The notes under the pieces: generated by a model
Database searches by the model: none
The model's input: only the letters and a program-made list of their open reading frames with translations
What the model was told of the DNA's origin: nothing
In this document: in pieces, positions 49,270 to 57,927 of the stretch
Position numbering within the stretch: the stretch's first letter is position 1
Layout of the letters: each line of letters begins with the position of its first letter
Translations under genes and position numbers: made by a program
Assembly: GCA_020633465.1 (NCBI GenBank)
Contig: JACKDN010000035.1
Coordinates: 15,267 to 79,266 of the forward strand
Source of the DNA: Myxococcales bacterium
GTDB taxonomy: Bacteria; Myxococcota_A; Bradymonadia; UBA7976; UBA1532
Direction of reading: 5' to 3'
Length of the DNA: 64,000 bases

Positions 49270-49283
49270 AACGCTCGAGCGTT
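49270..49283. promoter_or_regulatory. 14-base perfect palindrome between LysR and its divergent target
   Basis: AACGCTCGAGCGTT is fully self-complementary and lies 44 bases before the dehydrogenase start. Its place in the divergent gap makes it a plausible activation site for the neighbouring LysR protein. Confidence 0.45.
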
Positions 49284-49326
49284 ACCCTACCGTCGTCCTC
49301 ACCCCCTCGACGCGAAGGAGTCTTCG

Positions 49327-50177
49327 ATGCGCGTGGCCTTCCTGGGACTGGGCGCGATGGGCGCCCGCATGGCGCGGCGCCTGGTCGGCGCCGTCGATCT
49401 CGTGGTCTACAACCGCACCGCCGAGCGCGCGGCCGCGCTGGTCGCCGCCGGCGCGTCGCGCGCCGAGACGCCGCGCGCGGCCGCCGAGGGCGCCGACGTC
49501 GTGTTCGGCATGGTCACCGACGACGGCGCGGCCGAGGCGCTGTGGCTGGCCGAAGGCAGCGGCGCCGTCCACGGCCTGCGGCGCGGCGCGCGCTGGCGCT
49601 CGAGTGCAGCACGGTCACGCTGGCCTTCGTCGCGCGCCTCGGCGCCGCGATCGACGCGCGAGGCGCCGCCCTGCTCGACGCGCCCGTCGCGGGGTCGACG
49701 CCGCAGGCCGAGGCGGGCGCGCTGGCCTTTCTCGTCGGCGGCGACGCGGCCCGGCTGGACGCGGCGCGGCCGCTGCTCGAGCGCATGGGCGCCGCCATCC
49801 TGCACGCCGGGCCGCGCGGCCACGGGGCGACGCTGAAGCTGGTGGTCAACGCGCTGTTCGCGGGCCAGGTCGCGCTGATGGCCGAGCTGCTGCGCGCGGC
49901 GGAGGCCCACGGGCTCGAGCCGGCCCACACCGCGGCCCTGCTCGCGAAGATGCCCGTCACCTCGCCCGCCGCCGCCGGCGCCGCCGCGCTGATGGTCGCC
50001 GGCGATCACGCGCCGCGCTTCCCGGTCGACCTCGTCGAGAAGGACCTCGGCTACGCCGCGGCGCTGGGCCGCGCGCCGGTGACCGAGGCGGTCCGAAGCG
50101 TCTTCGCCGCCGCCCGCGCCGCCGGCCTCGGCGACCGGAACCTGACGGTGGTGCACCGCCCATCGGCCGCGGTGTAG
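49327..50177 (+). CDS. 3-hydroxyisobutyrate-dehydrogenase-like NAD(P)-binding protein, frameshifted
   Basis: The N-terminal Rossmann part is clear: 'MRVAFLGLGAMGARMARRLV', 'VVYNRTAERAAALVAAGA', 'GADVVFGMVTDDGAAEAL'. At about 49585-49600 the frame loses one base. The second frame continues with the family's substrate loop ('ALECSTVTLAF', 'LLDAPVAGSTPQAEAGALAFLVGGD') and catalytic-lysine helix 'GHGATLKLVVNALFAGQVALMAEL'. Restoring one base gives about 283 residues, the normal length for the beta-hydroxyacid dehydrogenase family. Both halves are well conserved, so a sequence error is more likely than decay. It may reduce succinic semialdehyde or glyoxylate-type substrates. Confidence 0.78.
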
Positions 50178-50205
50178 CGTCACCGCGAGCAGCAAGGAGG
50201 ATCGC

Positions 50206-51021
50206 GTGGATCTCACCTCGACCGTCGAGCTGAACAACGGCGTGCGCATCCCGCGCCTCGGACTGGGCGTGTTCCGCGCCGGCGACAGCACGCGCGACGC
50301 GGTGCGCTGGGCCCTCGAGGCCGGCTACCGCCACATCGACACCGCCACCATCTACGGCAACGAGGCCGACGTCGGCGCCGCCCTGCGGGACAGCGGCGTG
50401 CCGCGCGACGACGTCTTCGTGACCACCAAGCTGTGGAACGGCGACCAGGGCTTCGACTCGGCGCGCGCCGCGTTCGACCGCAGCCTCGAGGCGTTGGGCC
50501 TCGACCACGTCGACCTGTGGCTGATGCACTGGCCCGTGCCGCAGACCCGGCTGGAGGCCTGGCGGGCGATGGAGGCGGTCTACGCCTCGGGCCGCGCCCG
50601 CGCCATCGGCGTCAGCAACTTCGCGCCCCGCCACCTCGACGAGCTGATGGCGCAGGCCCAGGTGACACCCGCGGTGAACCAGATCGAGCTGCACCCCTTC
50701 GGCCAGCAGCGCGCCGCCGTCGAGCGCAGCCGCGCGCTCGGCCTGATCGTCGAGGCCTACAGCCCGTTGACGAAGGGCCGCCGCCTGGACGATCCCACGC
50801 TGGCCGCGATCGCCGCGGAGGTCGGGCGCACGCCGGCCCAGGTGCTGCTGCGCTGGGGCCTGCAGCGCGACTTCGTGGTGCTCGCGAAGTCCGCGAACCC
50901 GAAGCGGATTCGCGAGAACGCCGCCGTCTTCGACTTCACGCTCGGCGATGCCCACATGGCCCGCCTCGACGCCCTCGAGGAGGGGCTGCACACGGCCTGG
51001 GATCCCACCGACGCGCCCTGA
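50206..51021 (+). CDS. Aldo/keto reductase
   Basis: A 271-residue NADPH-dependent reductase of the AKR5-like bacterial group (2,5-diketo-gluconate reductase type). GTG 50206 follows AAGGAGG. The catalytic tetrad is Asp45, Tyr50 ('DTATIYGNE'), Lys75 ('VTTKLWN') and His108 ('LWLMHWP'). The NADP-binding end has 'VVLAKSANPKRIRENAAVFDF'. It lies 28 bases after the dehydrogenase gene and is likely under the same LysR control, giving a small carbonyl-reduction unit. Confidence 0.9.
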   Translation: MDLTSTVELNNGVRIPRLGLGVFRAGDSTRDAVRWALEAGYRHIDTATIYGNEADVGAALRDSGVPRDDVFVTTKLWNGDQGFDSARAAFDRSLEALGLDHVDLWLMHWPVPQTRLEAWRAMEAVYASGRARAIGVSNFAPRHLDELMAQAQVTPAVNQIELHPFGQQRAAVERSRALGLIVEAYSPLTKGRRLDDPTLAAIAAEVGRTPAQVLLRWGLQRDFVVLAKSANPKRIRENAAVFDFTLGDAHMARLDALEEGLHTAWDPTDAP

Positions 51022-51085
51022 CTTCGCTTGCGCTGCCCAGCCTCGATCCGCACACTGCCCGGCCCCCGTTTGCCCGGAGGCCCCC

Positions 51086-52393
51086 ATGTCCACGCCCGCG
51101 CGCGCCGTCGGCATCGACTTCGGCACCACCAACAGCACCGTCGCGGTGTGCGAGCCGGACGGGCGCGTGCGGCTGGCGCGCTTTCCCCTGCCGCAGATCG
51201 TCGCGGGCATCGACGACGCCGCGGCGGCCGAGACCTTCCGCTCGGTGCTGTACTTCCGGGCGCCCGAGCCGCGGCGGCCGCCGCAGGCCGAGGCGGGGCC
51301 GGGGGCCATCGACGCCTTCCTCGACGAGGGCGAGGGGCGGCTGATGAAGTCGCTCAAGACCTTCCTGTCGTCGTCCTCGTTCCAGGTGACGCAGGTGCAC
51401 AACCGGCAGTACTCGCTGACCGATCTGGTGGGCTACTTCCTGCGCGCGCTGCGGGCCGAGGCCGAGAAGACGCTGGGGCCGCTGGGGCGGCGCGCCGTGG
51501 CCGGGCGGCCGGTGCGCTTCGCCGGCGCCGAGGACGCCGAGGCCGAGGCGCTGGCGGTCGAGCGGCTGAGCGGCGCGATGGCGGCGGCGGGCTTCGACGA
51601 CCTCGACTTCGAGTTCGAGCCGGTCGCCGCCGCCTTCACCTACGAGGCCTCGCTGACCCGGGACGAGAACGTGCTGATCGGCGACTTCGGCGGCGGCACC
51701 AGCGACTTCTGCCTTCTGCGCGTCGGGCCCTCGGCGGCCAGCCGCCGACGCCGCGACGCCGTCCTGTCGACCGGCGGCGTGGGCATCGCCGGCGACGTCT
51801 TCGACGCCCGCATCGTGCGCCACGTCGTCGCGCCGGCCCTCGGCGACGGCTCGCACTACCGCGCGCTGGGTCAGCAGACCATGCCGATCCCCAGCTGGCC
51901 CTACGAGAACGTCGAGGCCTGGCACCGGCTGCCTTTCCTCAAGGATCGCAAGACGATGCAGCTGCTGGTGCAGTTGGCCGCCGACGCCCTCGAGCCCGAG
52001 AAGCTGCGCGCCCTCGTCCACCTGGTGCGCCACGATCTCGGCTTTCAGCTCCACCGCGCGGTGCAGGCCACCAAGGTGGCGCTGTCCAGCGCCGCCGAGG
52101 CGCCCCTGGTCTTCCGCGACGGGCCCATCGACCTGCGCACCACCGTGCGCCGCGCCGACTTCGAGGCCTGGATCGCCGACGACGTCGCGCGCATCGCGGG
52201 CGCCGTCGACGAGACGCTGGCCGCCGCCGGCCTGCCCGCCGAGGCCGTCGATCGCGTCTTCCTCACCGGCGGCACCTCGTTCGTGCCGTGCGTCCGGCGC
52301 CTTTTCGACCAACGCTTCGGCCCCGAGCGGGTCGTCGCCGGCGCCGCCTTCACCTCCGTCGGCGCCGGCCTCGCCCGCCGCGCCGCCGAGTGA
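51086..52393 (+). CDS. Hsp70-like protein without substrate-binding domain (YegD-like)
   Basis: A 435-residue cytosolic ATPase; ATG 51086 follows CGGAGG. The actin/Hsp70 ATPase signatures are all there: 'AVGIDFGTTNSTVAV' (phosphate 1), 'VLIGDFGGGTSDFCLL' (phosphate 2) and 'VFLTGGTSFVPCVRRLF' (adenosine). The protein ends at the end of the nucleotide-binding domain, unlike DnaK, and matches the size and layout of YegD. No DnaJ or GrpE gene is adjacent. Its client or function is not known. Confidence 0.88.
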   Translation: MSTPARAVGIDFGTTNSTVAVCEPDGRVRLARFPLPQIVAGIDDAAAAETFRSVLYFRAPEPRRPPQAEAGPGAIDAFLDEGEGRLMKSLKTFLSSSSFQVTQVHNRQYSLTDLVGYFLRALRAEAEKTLGPLGRRAVAGRPVRFAGAEDAEAEALAVERLSGAMAAAGFDDLDFEFEPVAAAFTYEASLTRDENVLIGDFGGGTSDFCLLRVGPSAASRRRRDAVLSTGGVGIAGDVFDARIVRHVVAPALGDGSHYRALGQQTMPIPSWPYENVEAWHRLPFLKDRKTMQLLVQLAADALEPEKLRALVHLVRHDLGFQLHRAVQATKVALSSAAEAPLVFRDGPIDLRTTVRRADFEAWIADDVARIAGAVDETLAAAGLPAEAVDRVFLTGGTSFVPCVRRLFDQRFGPERVVAGAAFTSVGAGLARRAAE

Positions 52394-52512
52394 CCGCGCC
52401 CCGATTCGGTGACGCCGGCCCGGCCTCGCGCATCGGATGACGACGCGGGGAGCAGGCGCGCCCTCCACCGCCGCGCTATGATCCCGCGCGCCACCCCAGC
52501 CCGGAGGGCCCC

Positions 52513-53034
52513 ATGCCGAACGACCGCCTGTTGATGCACCTCGACGCCCTGCCCGACGCAGCGCGCACCGCCGACGCGGTGGTCGAGGCGGTGGGCACGA
52601 CGCTGGCGGCCCACGATCGCCGCCACCTGGCCGAGCGCTTCGACGCGCGCTGGGCCGAGGCGCTGCGCCGCGGCCCGACCGGCCCGGCGGACGCCGACGC
52701 GGCCCTCGGTCGCATCGCCGAGGCCCTCGATCTGAGCGTCGGCGAGGCGCGCGAGCGGGCGCAGGCCGTCCTCGAGGGCCTCGCCGCGACCCTCGCGCAC
52801 GATCTCGTCACCTACCTGCAGTCCCGCCTGCCGGCGCCCCTCGACGGCTGGCTGGCCGCCAACCCCTCGGCCCCGGCGCTGCCCCCGCGGGCCACCCCGA
52901 CCCCGATGTCGAACACGCTGGCGACGGGGCGCGCCGACCGCGGGCGCACGCTGGCCGAGGGCCGCCCGGATCGCGGCGACACGCTCGACGATCCCAACCC
53001 ACGCGGGGACGAGAAGCTGTCCAGCGGCCGCTGA
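52513..53034 (+). CDS. Hypothetical helical protein with charged repeat tail
   Basis: A 173-residue soluble protein, ATG 52513 with CGGAGG upstream; TATGAT at 52478-52483 is a possible -10. The first 120 residues are helical ('FDARWAEALRRG', 'ADAALGRIAEALDLSVGEARERAQAVLEGLAATLAHDLVTYL', 'LPAPLDGWL') and recall DUF2267-type domains, though I am not certain. The last 45 residues repeat 'RADRGRTLAEGRPDRGDTLDD', likely unstructured. The function is unknown. Confidence 0.7.
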   Translation: MPNDRLLMHLDALPDAARTADAVVEAVGTTLAAHDRRHLAERFDARWAEALRRGPTGPADADAALGRIAEALDLSVGEARERAQAVLEGLAATLAHDLVTYLQSRLPAPLDGWLAANPSAPALPPRATPTPMSNTLATGRADRGRTLAEGRPDRGDTLDDPNPRGDEKLSSGR

Positions 53035-53066
53035 CGCGCCCCCGCGCCGGCCTCGTGCGCCCGCGC

Positions 53067-53089
53067 GCGCACGGGAAGTTTCCGTGCGC
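53067..53089 (+). terminator. Hairpin downstream of the DUF2267-like gene
   Basis: GCGCACGG (53067-53074) and CCGTGCGC (53082-53089) pair perfectly across a 7-base loop, 32 bases after the stop. No T-run follows. It also precedes the small gene at 53116, so it could instead be a regulatory site for that gene. Confidence 0.45.
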
Positions 53090-53115
53090 CGGCGAGTTGT
53101 GGAAAACTACAGCGC

Positions 53116-53397
53116 ATGTGGGATCTGCTCGACACCGCCCACCCCGTCCTGACCCTCACCATGGTGATGGTGCTGCTGGCGGCGCTGTGGATGATCCACG
53201 TCCTGCAGATGCGGCTGCGGGTGGCCGAGAACCGACTCGAGTCGCTCGAGGCCGAGCTGCGCACCGTGGACGAAGAGCTCGAGGTGCTGGTCGGCGGCCA
53301 CGCCGCGGCGGCGTCTCCCCCCGCCACGCCCGGCGCCGAGCTGCTGGCCGCGCTGGGCGAGGCCGGCCCCGAGGCGCCGGCGGCCCCCCCGGCCTGA
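53116..53397 (+). CDS. Small membrane protein with coiled coil
   Basis: A 93-residue protein. Residues 8-32 form a membrane helix ('AHPVLTLTMVMVLLAALWMIHVL'). A regular heptad coil follows ('RLRVAENRLESLEAELRTVDEELEVLV') and then an Ala/Pro tail. There is no good ribosome-binding site; the upstream TTGTGGAAAACTAC is the most AT-rich stretch around. The composition looks like a real protein, but the gene is short and unrecognised. Confidence 0.6.
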   Translation: MWDLLDTAHPVLTLTMVMVLLAALWMIHVLQMRLRVAENRLESLEAELRTVDEELEVLVGGHAAAASPPATPGAELLAALGEAGPEAPAAPPA

Positions 53398-53398
53398 C

Positions 53399-54709
53399 TC
53401 ACTCCGCCTTCAGCGACCGCTCCGCCTCCGGCCCCAGGCTCTCGTCGCCGTAGAGCAGCGCGCCGTCGCGCTCGTCGCCCAGCACGTGATAGCGCACGAA
53501 GGCCAACGTGTAGCCGTCGATCAGCCGCAGCGCCGTCTCCACGTCCACGAAGTCGTCCCCGCAGCCATCGTCCCGGCCCACCGCGCCGGCCAGGAAGCAC
53601 GCGTCCGAGAAGGTGAAGTGGCCGCCCTGCGGGAAGTCGAGGCGCACGCTGTCGGGCTGGTCGATGGCGGCCCAGATGGGATCGCCCTCCACCGCGTTGG
53701 GCAGCGTCGCGTCGCGCGCCCCGGTCATCAGCAGCACGGGATCCTCGATGTCGGCCAGGCCATCGCCGAAGACGGCCGCGCCCGCCGGCGTCAGCGGCAC
53801 CAGCGCCTGCAGTCGATCGTCGCCGAAGCCGGCCCGGTAGCGATCGGCCGCGTCGGCCAGGTACGCGCAGAACGCCTCGCCGCCCCCACCGCCGGGCGCG
53901 CACTGCGCCTCGATGGCGTCGACGTCGAAGCCCGCGCCGCCGACCGCCAGCGTGGTGTAGCCGCCGAAGGAGTGGCCGCTCATCGCCCGCTGCGCGGTCA
54001 GCCCGCCGCTCAGCGGGTGGTCGTCGGGCAGCGCGTCGAGGTAATCGAGCGCCGCGTGCACGTCCAGCGGGCGGATCTCGAACAACAGGTACTGCGCCAG
54101 GCCGCCGTCGAGCGCCGTGTTGCCGGTGTGCTCGATGGCCACGAACACCCAGCCGTGCGACGCGAAGAACTCGGCCATCGTGTAGTTCTGCTCGGCGAGC
54201 CCCATGTTGCCGTGGGAGAACATCAGCACCGGCGCGGGCACGTCGAGGGCGGGCGTGGCGTCGAGGAAGGCCTGGCGGCGCAGCAGGATGTTCGAGTAGC
54301 GCGGGGGCGTGCCGGTGGCGTCGAGCGTCGGGTACCAGAAGGCCAGGCGGATGGTGCGCGGCTCGCCGAAGGGCGGCTGGTAGGTGATCGACTCGGTGGT
54401 GTAGCCGACGCGGAAGAAGCCCGGCGCGTCGACCGGCCAGGGCCCCGGCGGCAGCGGCGCGGCGTCGGGCGCGTCGGGGCCGACGTCGGGATCGTCGACG
54501 TTCGCGTCCAGCGGCGCGGCGCCCGCGTCGTCGACGGCCGCGTCGCCCGGCGGCAGCCCCAGATCGTCGGCGCCGCCGGTCGCGTCGGCCGTGGCGCCGA
54601 GATCGGCCGTCCCCTGCTGCGCTGCGTCCCCGCCGTCGTCGTCGCACGCGGCCCCGGCGACCACGAGAAAGGCTAGAGATAACAGCATGTTGGAAGGAAG
54701 TTGGCTCAC
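53399..54709 (-). CDS. Alpha/beta-hydrolase lipoprotein (PAF-acetylhydrolase/chlorophyllase-like)
   Basis: About 436 residues from GTG 54709 (or 429 from ATG 54688). A lipoprotein signal ends A-G-A-A-C and an Asp/Ala linker runs to about residue 95. The hydrolase domain shows 'VLMFSHGNMGLAEQNYTMAEFFASHGW' (oxyanion region), 'RAMSGHSFGGYTTLAVGG' (nucleophile elbow), 'VLLMTGARDATLPN' (acid) and 'FPQGGHFTFSDAC' (His). Extra Cys pairs suggest disulfides outside the cytoplasm. Relatives act on platelet-activating-factor-like esters or other small esters. Its start region overlaps the promoter of the divergent small gene. Confidence 0.85.
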   Translation of the reverse strand: MSQLPSNMLLSLAFLVVAGAACDDDGGDAAQQGTADLGATADATGGADDLGLPPGDAAVDDAGAAPLDANVDDPDVGPDAPDAAPLPPGPWPVDAPGFFRVGYTTESITYQPPFGEPRTIRLAFWYPTLDATGTPPRYSNILLRRQAFLDATPALDVPAPVLMFSHGNMGLAEQNYTMAEFFASHGWVFVAIEHTGNTALDGGLAQYLLFEIRPLDVHAALDYLDALPDDHPLSGGLTAQRAMSGHSFGGYTTLAVGGAGFDVDAIEAQCAPGGGGGEAFCAYLADAADRYRAGFGDDRLQALVPLTPAGAAVFGDGLADIEDPVLLMTGARDATLPNAVEGDPIWAAIDQPDSVRLDFPQGGHFTFSDACFLAGAVGRDDGCGDDFVDVETALRLIDGYTLAFVRYHVLGDERDGALLYGDESLGPEAERSLKAE

Positions 54710-54714
54710 GACCC

Positions 54715-54742
54715 TTGACTCCGAAACGATGATTCGTATCCT
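54715..54742 (+). promoter_or_regulatory. Probable sigma-70 type promoter
   Basis: TTGACT (54715-54720) and TATCCT (54737-54742) are spaced by 16 bases. They lie upstream of the small gene at 54784, in a 74-base divergent gap. Confidence 0.5.
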
Positions 54743-54783
54743 CGCGCGCCTCGACGGACCCCATCACCGAACGGAGTCGAATC

Positions 54784-54993
54784 ATGCAGCGCCCTGCTCA
54801 CATCGAGACCTTCGTCCGCGATCTCTTCCCCCAGGCCCTTCAGCCCACCGTGCTCGACCTGATCGATCGCGGCTACGGCGTCTGCGACTTCGATCGCGCG
54901 TCGGTCAAGCTGGTCAAGGAGGGCCTGTTCGGCGAGCGCCGCGTGCGCGTGACGCTCGACCCCCAGGGCAACCCCTACCTCGCCCGCGCCTGA
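54784..54993 (+). CDS. Small protein of unknown function
   Basis: A 69-residue soluble protein, ATG 54784 with CGGAG seven bases upstream and a good promoter before it. The sequence ('HIETFVRDLFPQALQPTVLDLIDRGYGVCDFDRASVKLVKEGLFG...VRVTLDPQGNPYLARA') is not low-complexity and predicts helices followed by two strands. I do not recognise a family. Confidence 0.65.
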   Translation: MQRPAHIETFVRDLFPQALQPTVLDLIDRGYGVCDFDRASVKLVKEGLFGERRVRVTLDPQGNPYLARA

Positions 54994-55049
54994 GCGAGCC
55001 CGCGCGCGCCCGCCCGGGGCGCGCCGCGGGCCGTCGCCGCCCTCGGACC

Positions 55050-56483
55050 TCAGAAGCAGAGGTTCACGCAGTTCTCGGGGTTGCTGCGCCAGCGCACGCA
55101 GGCCTCGCCCTCGGTGGCCATGACCGGGTTGTCCCACCCGTCGGCCCCCAGCCGCCACACGTCGTCCACCGCCCCGCAGTCGGTCTTGCCGCCGAACATC
55201 AGCGCGTGGCCCTGCGAGGGCGCGAACACCACCGAGTGCGCGTTGCGCCGCTCGGGCGTGCCCGGCTGGACGATCGTGAAGTCGGGCGGGAAGTCGCAGA
55301 AGCCGTTGGCCGGCTTGTTGAAGACGTCCGCCGGCGACACCTCGACCCAGCCGCCGCCCGGCGTGTAGGCCCAGGCGTCGTTGCTGTTGCCCAGCACCTG
55401 ATCGTCGTGGCCGCCGAGCACCAGGTAGCGGCCGTCCACCGGATCGTAGACGAAGCCCTGCCAGAAGCGGCCCGGCGGCGCGCCCGCGCCCCCGGCGTGG
55501 AGGCGCGTCCACGCGCCCGCCTCGCGGTCGTACGACCACAGATCGCTGAAGTAGCGCGCGGTGTTGCTGAACGCGGTCTCGTCGCCGCCGCCGAACATGA
55601 CGACCGCGTCCTCGACCGGATCGTAGATCGCGCTGTTCCACATGCGGCGGCTGGGCTTGTCGCCCTGCTGCACGACGAAGCGCCACTCGCTGCTCGCCAC
55701 GTCGAAGATCCACATGTCGTCGAGCACGGTGGGCGTGGCGCCGCTGCTCGAGCTGTTGCCGCCCCAGACCACGATCTGGTTGCGCGTGCTGTCGAAGGCC
55801 ATCGCGTGGTTGTAGCGGCCGCTGGGCTGGCGGTCGCCGCTGGGGACGACCTCGGTCCAGGTGCGGGTGGCGACGTCGAAGCGCCACAGGTCGGCGAGCG
55901 GGGTGTAGGGGCCGGACGTGCCGTTCCGCGTGCGGCCGCCGAAGATCCACACGCTGCCGTCGCCGTAGACCGCCGCGTGGCGCGCCCGGCCCGGCGGGTT
56001 GCCCGCGTCGAGGCGCACCCAGCGGCCGGCGCCGCAGGTGGGCTCCCAGTCGTAGTACAGCCAGGTCGAGGACTCGAAGGTGTACGCGGGGAAGCCGCAG
56101 TTCTCGGGCACGGCGGTGTTGCCGCCGAACACCACCATGATCTGGTGGTCGTCGTCGTAGGCCGCGGCGTGCTCGTTCAGCGGCGGCGGCCGCATCGCGT
56201 CGTCGCCGTCGCAGGGGCGGTCGACCGGCGAGCCGCCCATGCCGGGGGCGCCGCCCATGCCGGGCTCGCCGCCCGCGCCGGGCGCGCCGCCCATGCCGGG
56301 CGCGCCGCCCGCGCCCGGCTCGCCGCCCGCGCCGCCCATGCCGGGCGATCCGCCCGCGCCGACCGCCGCGTCGGCCCCACCGCCCGCGCCGCCCGCGCCG
56401 TCGTCGCCGCTGCCGCCGTCGTCACAGCCCCACGCCGCCAGCGCCACCAGCGCCACCACCACCGTCGCCGTCCTGCCGCGCAT
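55050..56483 (-). CDS. Kelch-repeat lipoprotein with collagen-like linker
   Basis: A 477-residue protein; ATG 56483 follows AGGAGGG. The signal ends A-A-W-G-C. An intact Gly-rich linker of the type 'GGSPGMGGAGGEPGAGG' (residues 35-85) leads to a Kelch propeller. Successive blades show 'HAAVYGDGSVWIFGG...LADLWRFDVATRTWTEV', 'HAMAFDSTRNQIVVWGG...DDMWIFDVASSEWRFV' and 'FVYDPVDGRYLVLGG'. The protein ends 'CVRWRSNPENCVNLCF', with possible disulfides. It is probably a surface binding protein; galactose-oxidase-like activity is not indicated, as no copper ligands stand out. Confidence 0.85.
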   Translation of the reverse strand: MRGRTATVVVALVALAAWGCDDGGSGDDGAGGAGGGADAAVGAGGSPGMGGAGGEPGAGGAPGMGGAPGAGGEPGMGGAPGMGGSPVDRPCDGDDAMRPPPLNEHAAAYDDDHQIMVVFGGNTAVPENCGFPAYTFESSTWLYYDWEPTCGAGRWVRLDAGNPPGRARHAAVYGDGSVWIFGGRTRNGTSGPYTPLADLWRFDVATRTWTEVVPSGDRQPSGRYNHAMAFDSTRNQIVVWGGNSSSSGATPTVLDDMWIFDVASSEWRFVVQQGDKPSRRMWNSAIYDPVEDAVVMFGGGDETAFSNTARYFSDLWSYDREAGAWTRLHAGGAGAPPGRFWQGFVYDPVDGRYLVLGGHDDQVLGNSNDAWAYTPGGGWVEVSPADVFNKPANGFCDFPPDFTIVQPGTPERRNAHSVVFAPSQGHALMFGGKTDCGAVDDVWRLGADGWDNPVMATEGEACVRWRSNPENCVNLCF

Positions 56484-56502
56484 CTGCCCTCCTGACCTGT
56501 AG

Positions 56503-56664
56503 GAGCCTGTTGCACATTCGGGGCACTTCGCGGTGCACGCCCCCGAATGCTCGGCTCGGCGTTGCGAAAGCAAGGCGATATCTTCGGATATCGTCATGCT
56601 TTCGCGCCTTGATCCGAGCTTTCGGTGACGCACCCCGCTCGACCCCTCTATGCGCAACAGCCTC
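56503..56664. mobile_element. Palindromic mini-element (MITE-like) with terminal inverted repeats
   Basis: A 162-base element of the 312-base gap 56484-56795. Its ends, GAGCCTGTTGCACAT (56503-56517) and the complement of ATGCGCAACAGCCTC (56650-56664), match at 13 of 15 positions. Inside are two perfect hairpins. One is CATTCGGGG/CCCCGAATG (56515-56523, 56541-56549). The other is GCGAAAGCA/TGCTTTCGC (56564-56572, 56597-56605), which encloses CGATATC-TTCG-GATATCG (56576-56593), a UUCG tetraloop. CTGTTGC-type ends are usual in several IS families. There is no coding capacity and no clear target-site duplication. It could also be a structured RNA. Confidence 0.5.
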
Positions 56665-56757
56665 ACGCCGAGCGCCGGGCACGGTAGCCACCCCCCACCC
56701 CCCCGGATCAACCGAAAACCGTCGCGCCGCGCCCTCGCACGCGGCGGTCGGCGCGAC

Positions 56758-56763
56758 TATACT
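56758..56763 (+). promoter_or_regulatory. Candidate -10 box of the 2OG oxygenase gene
   Basis: TATACT is the closest match to a consensus -10 in this region and lies 32 bases before the ATG at 56796. No convincing -35 hexamer is seen at the expected distance. Confidence 0.35.
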
Positions 56764-56795
56764 CCGCGCGCTCGTCACCCCAGGAGGCCCCTCCG

Positions 56796-57896
56796 ATGGC
56801 CGAACACGACATCCCCGTCGTCGATCTCACCGCCCTCGAGTCCGCCGACGCCGCCGCCGATCGCAGCCTCGTCGACGCCCTGGGCACGTACGGCCTGGTG
56901 CACGTGCGCGGCCTCGACCTCGACCGCGCGGCGCTCTTGGCCCTGTACGCCGACTTCATCGCGCTGACCGAGCGCCCGCTCGACCAGAAGGCGCCGCTGG
57001 GCCGCGCCGACCTGTGGTACCAGCGCGGCTGGACGCCGCCCGACACCGAGAAGGCGGTGCTCGCCGGCGGGCAGCCCGACTTCAAGGAGTGCTACTTCGC
57101 GGCGCCGCACGACGTCGACGCCGACTGCCGCGTCGAGTACCCGCAGATCTACGCCGACAACGTCTGGCCCGAGGGGCTGCCCGACTTCCAGGCGCGCTAC
57201 CTGGCGATGGGGCGCCTGCTGCACGCGACCGGCCTGACCGTGCTGGCGGCCATCGCGCGCGCCCTGGGCCTGTCGGCCGGCACCTTCGCCGACCGCGTCG
57301 AGGGCGGCGCCCACGTCACCCGCCTGCTGCGCTACCTGGCGGTGAAGCCGCAGCAGGTCGAGCGCGGCGTCCTGTGGGGCGAGGAGCACACCGACTTCAA
57401 CCTGCTGACCCTGCTGCCCGGCGGCCAGTTCTACGATCCCGAGGGCCAGCCGGCGCCGCGCCCGGACGATCACGGCGGCCTGTACCTGCGCTCGCGCCCG
57501 ACGCCCGACGCCCCCGCCGGGCGCCGCGTGCGCGGCCTCGCCCCGCCCGGCTGCCTGGTGGTGCAGGTGGGGCAGCAGCTCGAGATCCTCACCGGCGGCG
57601 CGCTGGTGGCGACGCCCCACGAGATCGCCCCGCCGAAGACGCCCGGCTACACGCGCTGCTCCTTGGCCCACTTCGTCCACCTGCACGCGCACCAGGTGGT
57701 CACGCCGCTCACGCCCTTCCGCACCGCCGAGACCGTCGCCGCCTACCGCCCGCCCGTCCTGGCCGGCACCTACGGCACCAAGACCCTGGTCGACATCGGC
57801 CTCGCCCCGCGCGACGCCCTCGATCGCCTGGGCTACCGCCACTACGAGCGCCTGGCCGATCAGCGCCGCGCCGAGGGTCGCCCCGGCGGCCGCTGA
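56796..57896 (+). CDS. 2-oxoglutarate/Fe(II)-dependent oxygenase (isopenicillin-N-synthase-like)
   Basis: A 366-residue cytosolic enzyme; ATG 56796 follows AGGAGG. The N-terminal DIOX_N-like part opens with 'DIPVVDLTALESADAAAD'. The iron facial triad is His and Asp in 'GEEHTDFNLLTLLPGG' and His in 'LVATPHEIAPP', and 'GYTRCSLAHFVHLH' carries the Arg-x-Ser motif that binds 2-oxoglutarate. The family includes isopenicillin N synthase, gibberellin and flavonoid oxidases, and bacterial ethylene-forming enzymes; the substrate is unknown. No biosynthetic cluster surrounds it. Confidence 0.88.
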   Translation: MAEHDIPVVDLTALESADAAADRSLVDALGTYGLVHVRGLDLDRAALLALYADFIALTERPLDQKAPLGRADLWYQRGWTPPDTEKAVLAGGQPDFKECYFAAPHDVDADCRVEYPQIYADNVWPEGLPDFQARYLAMGRLLHATGLTVLAAIARALGLSAGTFADRVEGGAHVTRLLRYLAVKPQQVERGVLWGEEHTDFNLLTLLPGGQFYDPEGQPAPRPDDHGGLYLRSRPTPDAPAGRRVRGLAPPGCLVVQVGQQLEILTGGALVATPHEIAPPKTPGYTRCSLAHFVHLHAHQVVTPLTPFRTAETVAAYRPPVLAGTYGTKTLVDIGLAPRDALDRLGYRHYERLADQRRAEGRPGGR

Positions 57897-57927
57897 CATC
57901 GCGCGGTCGATGGGGTAAGTCAGGGCC

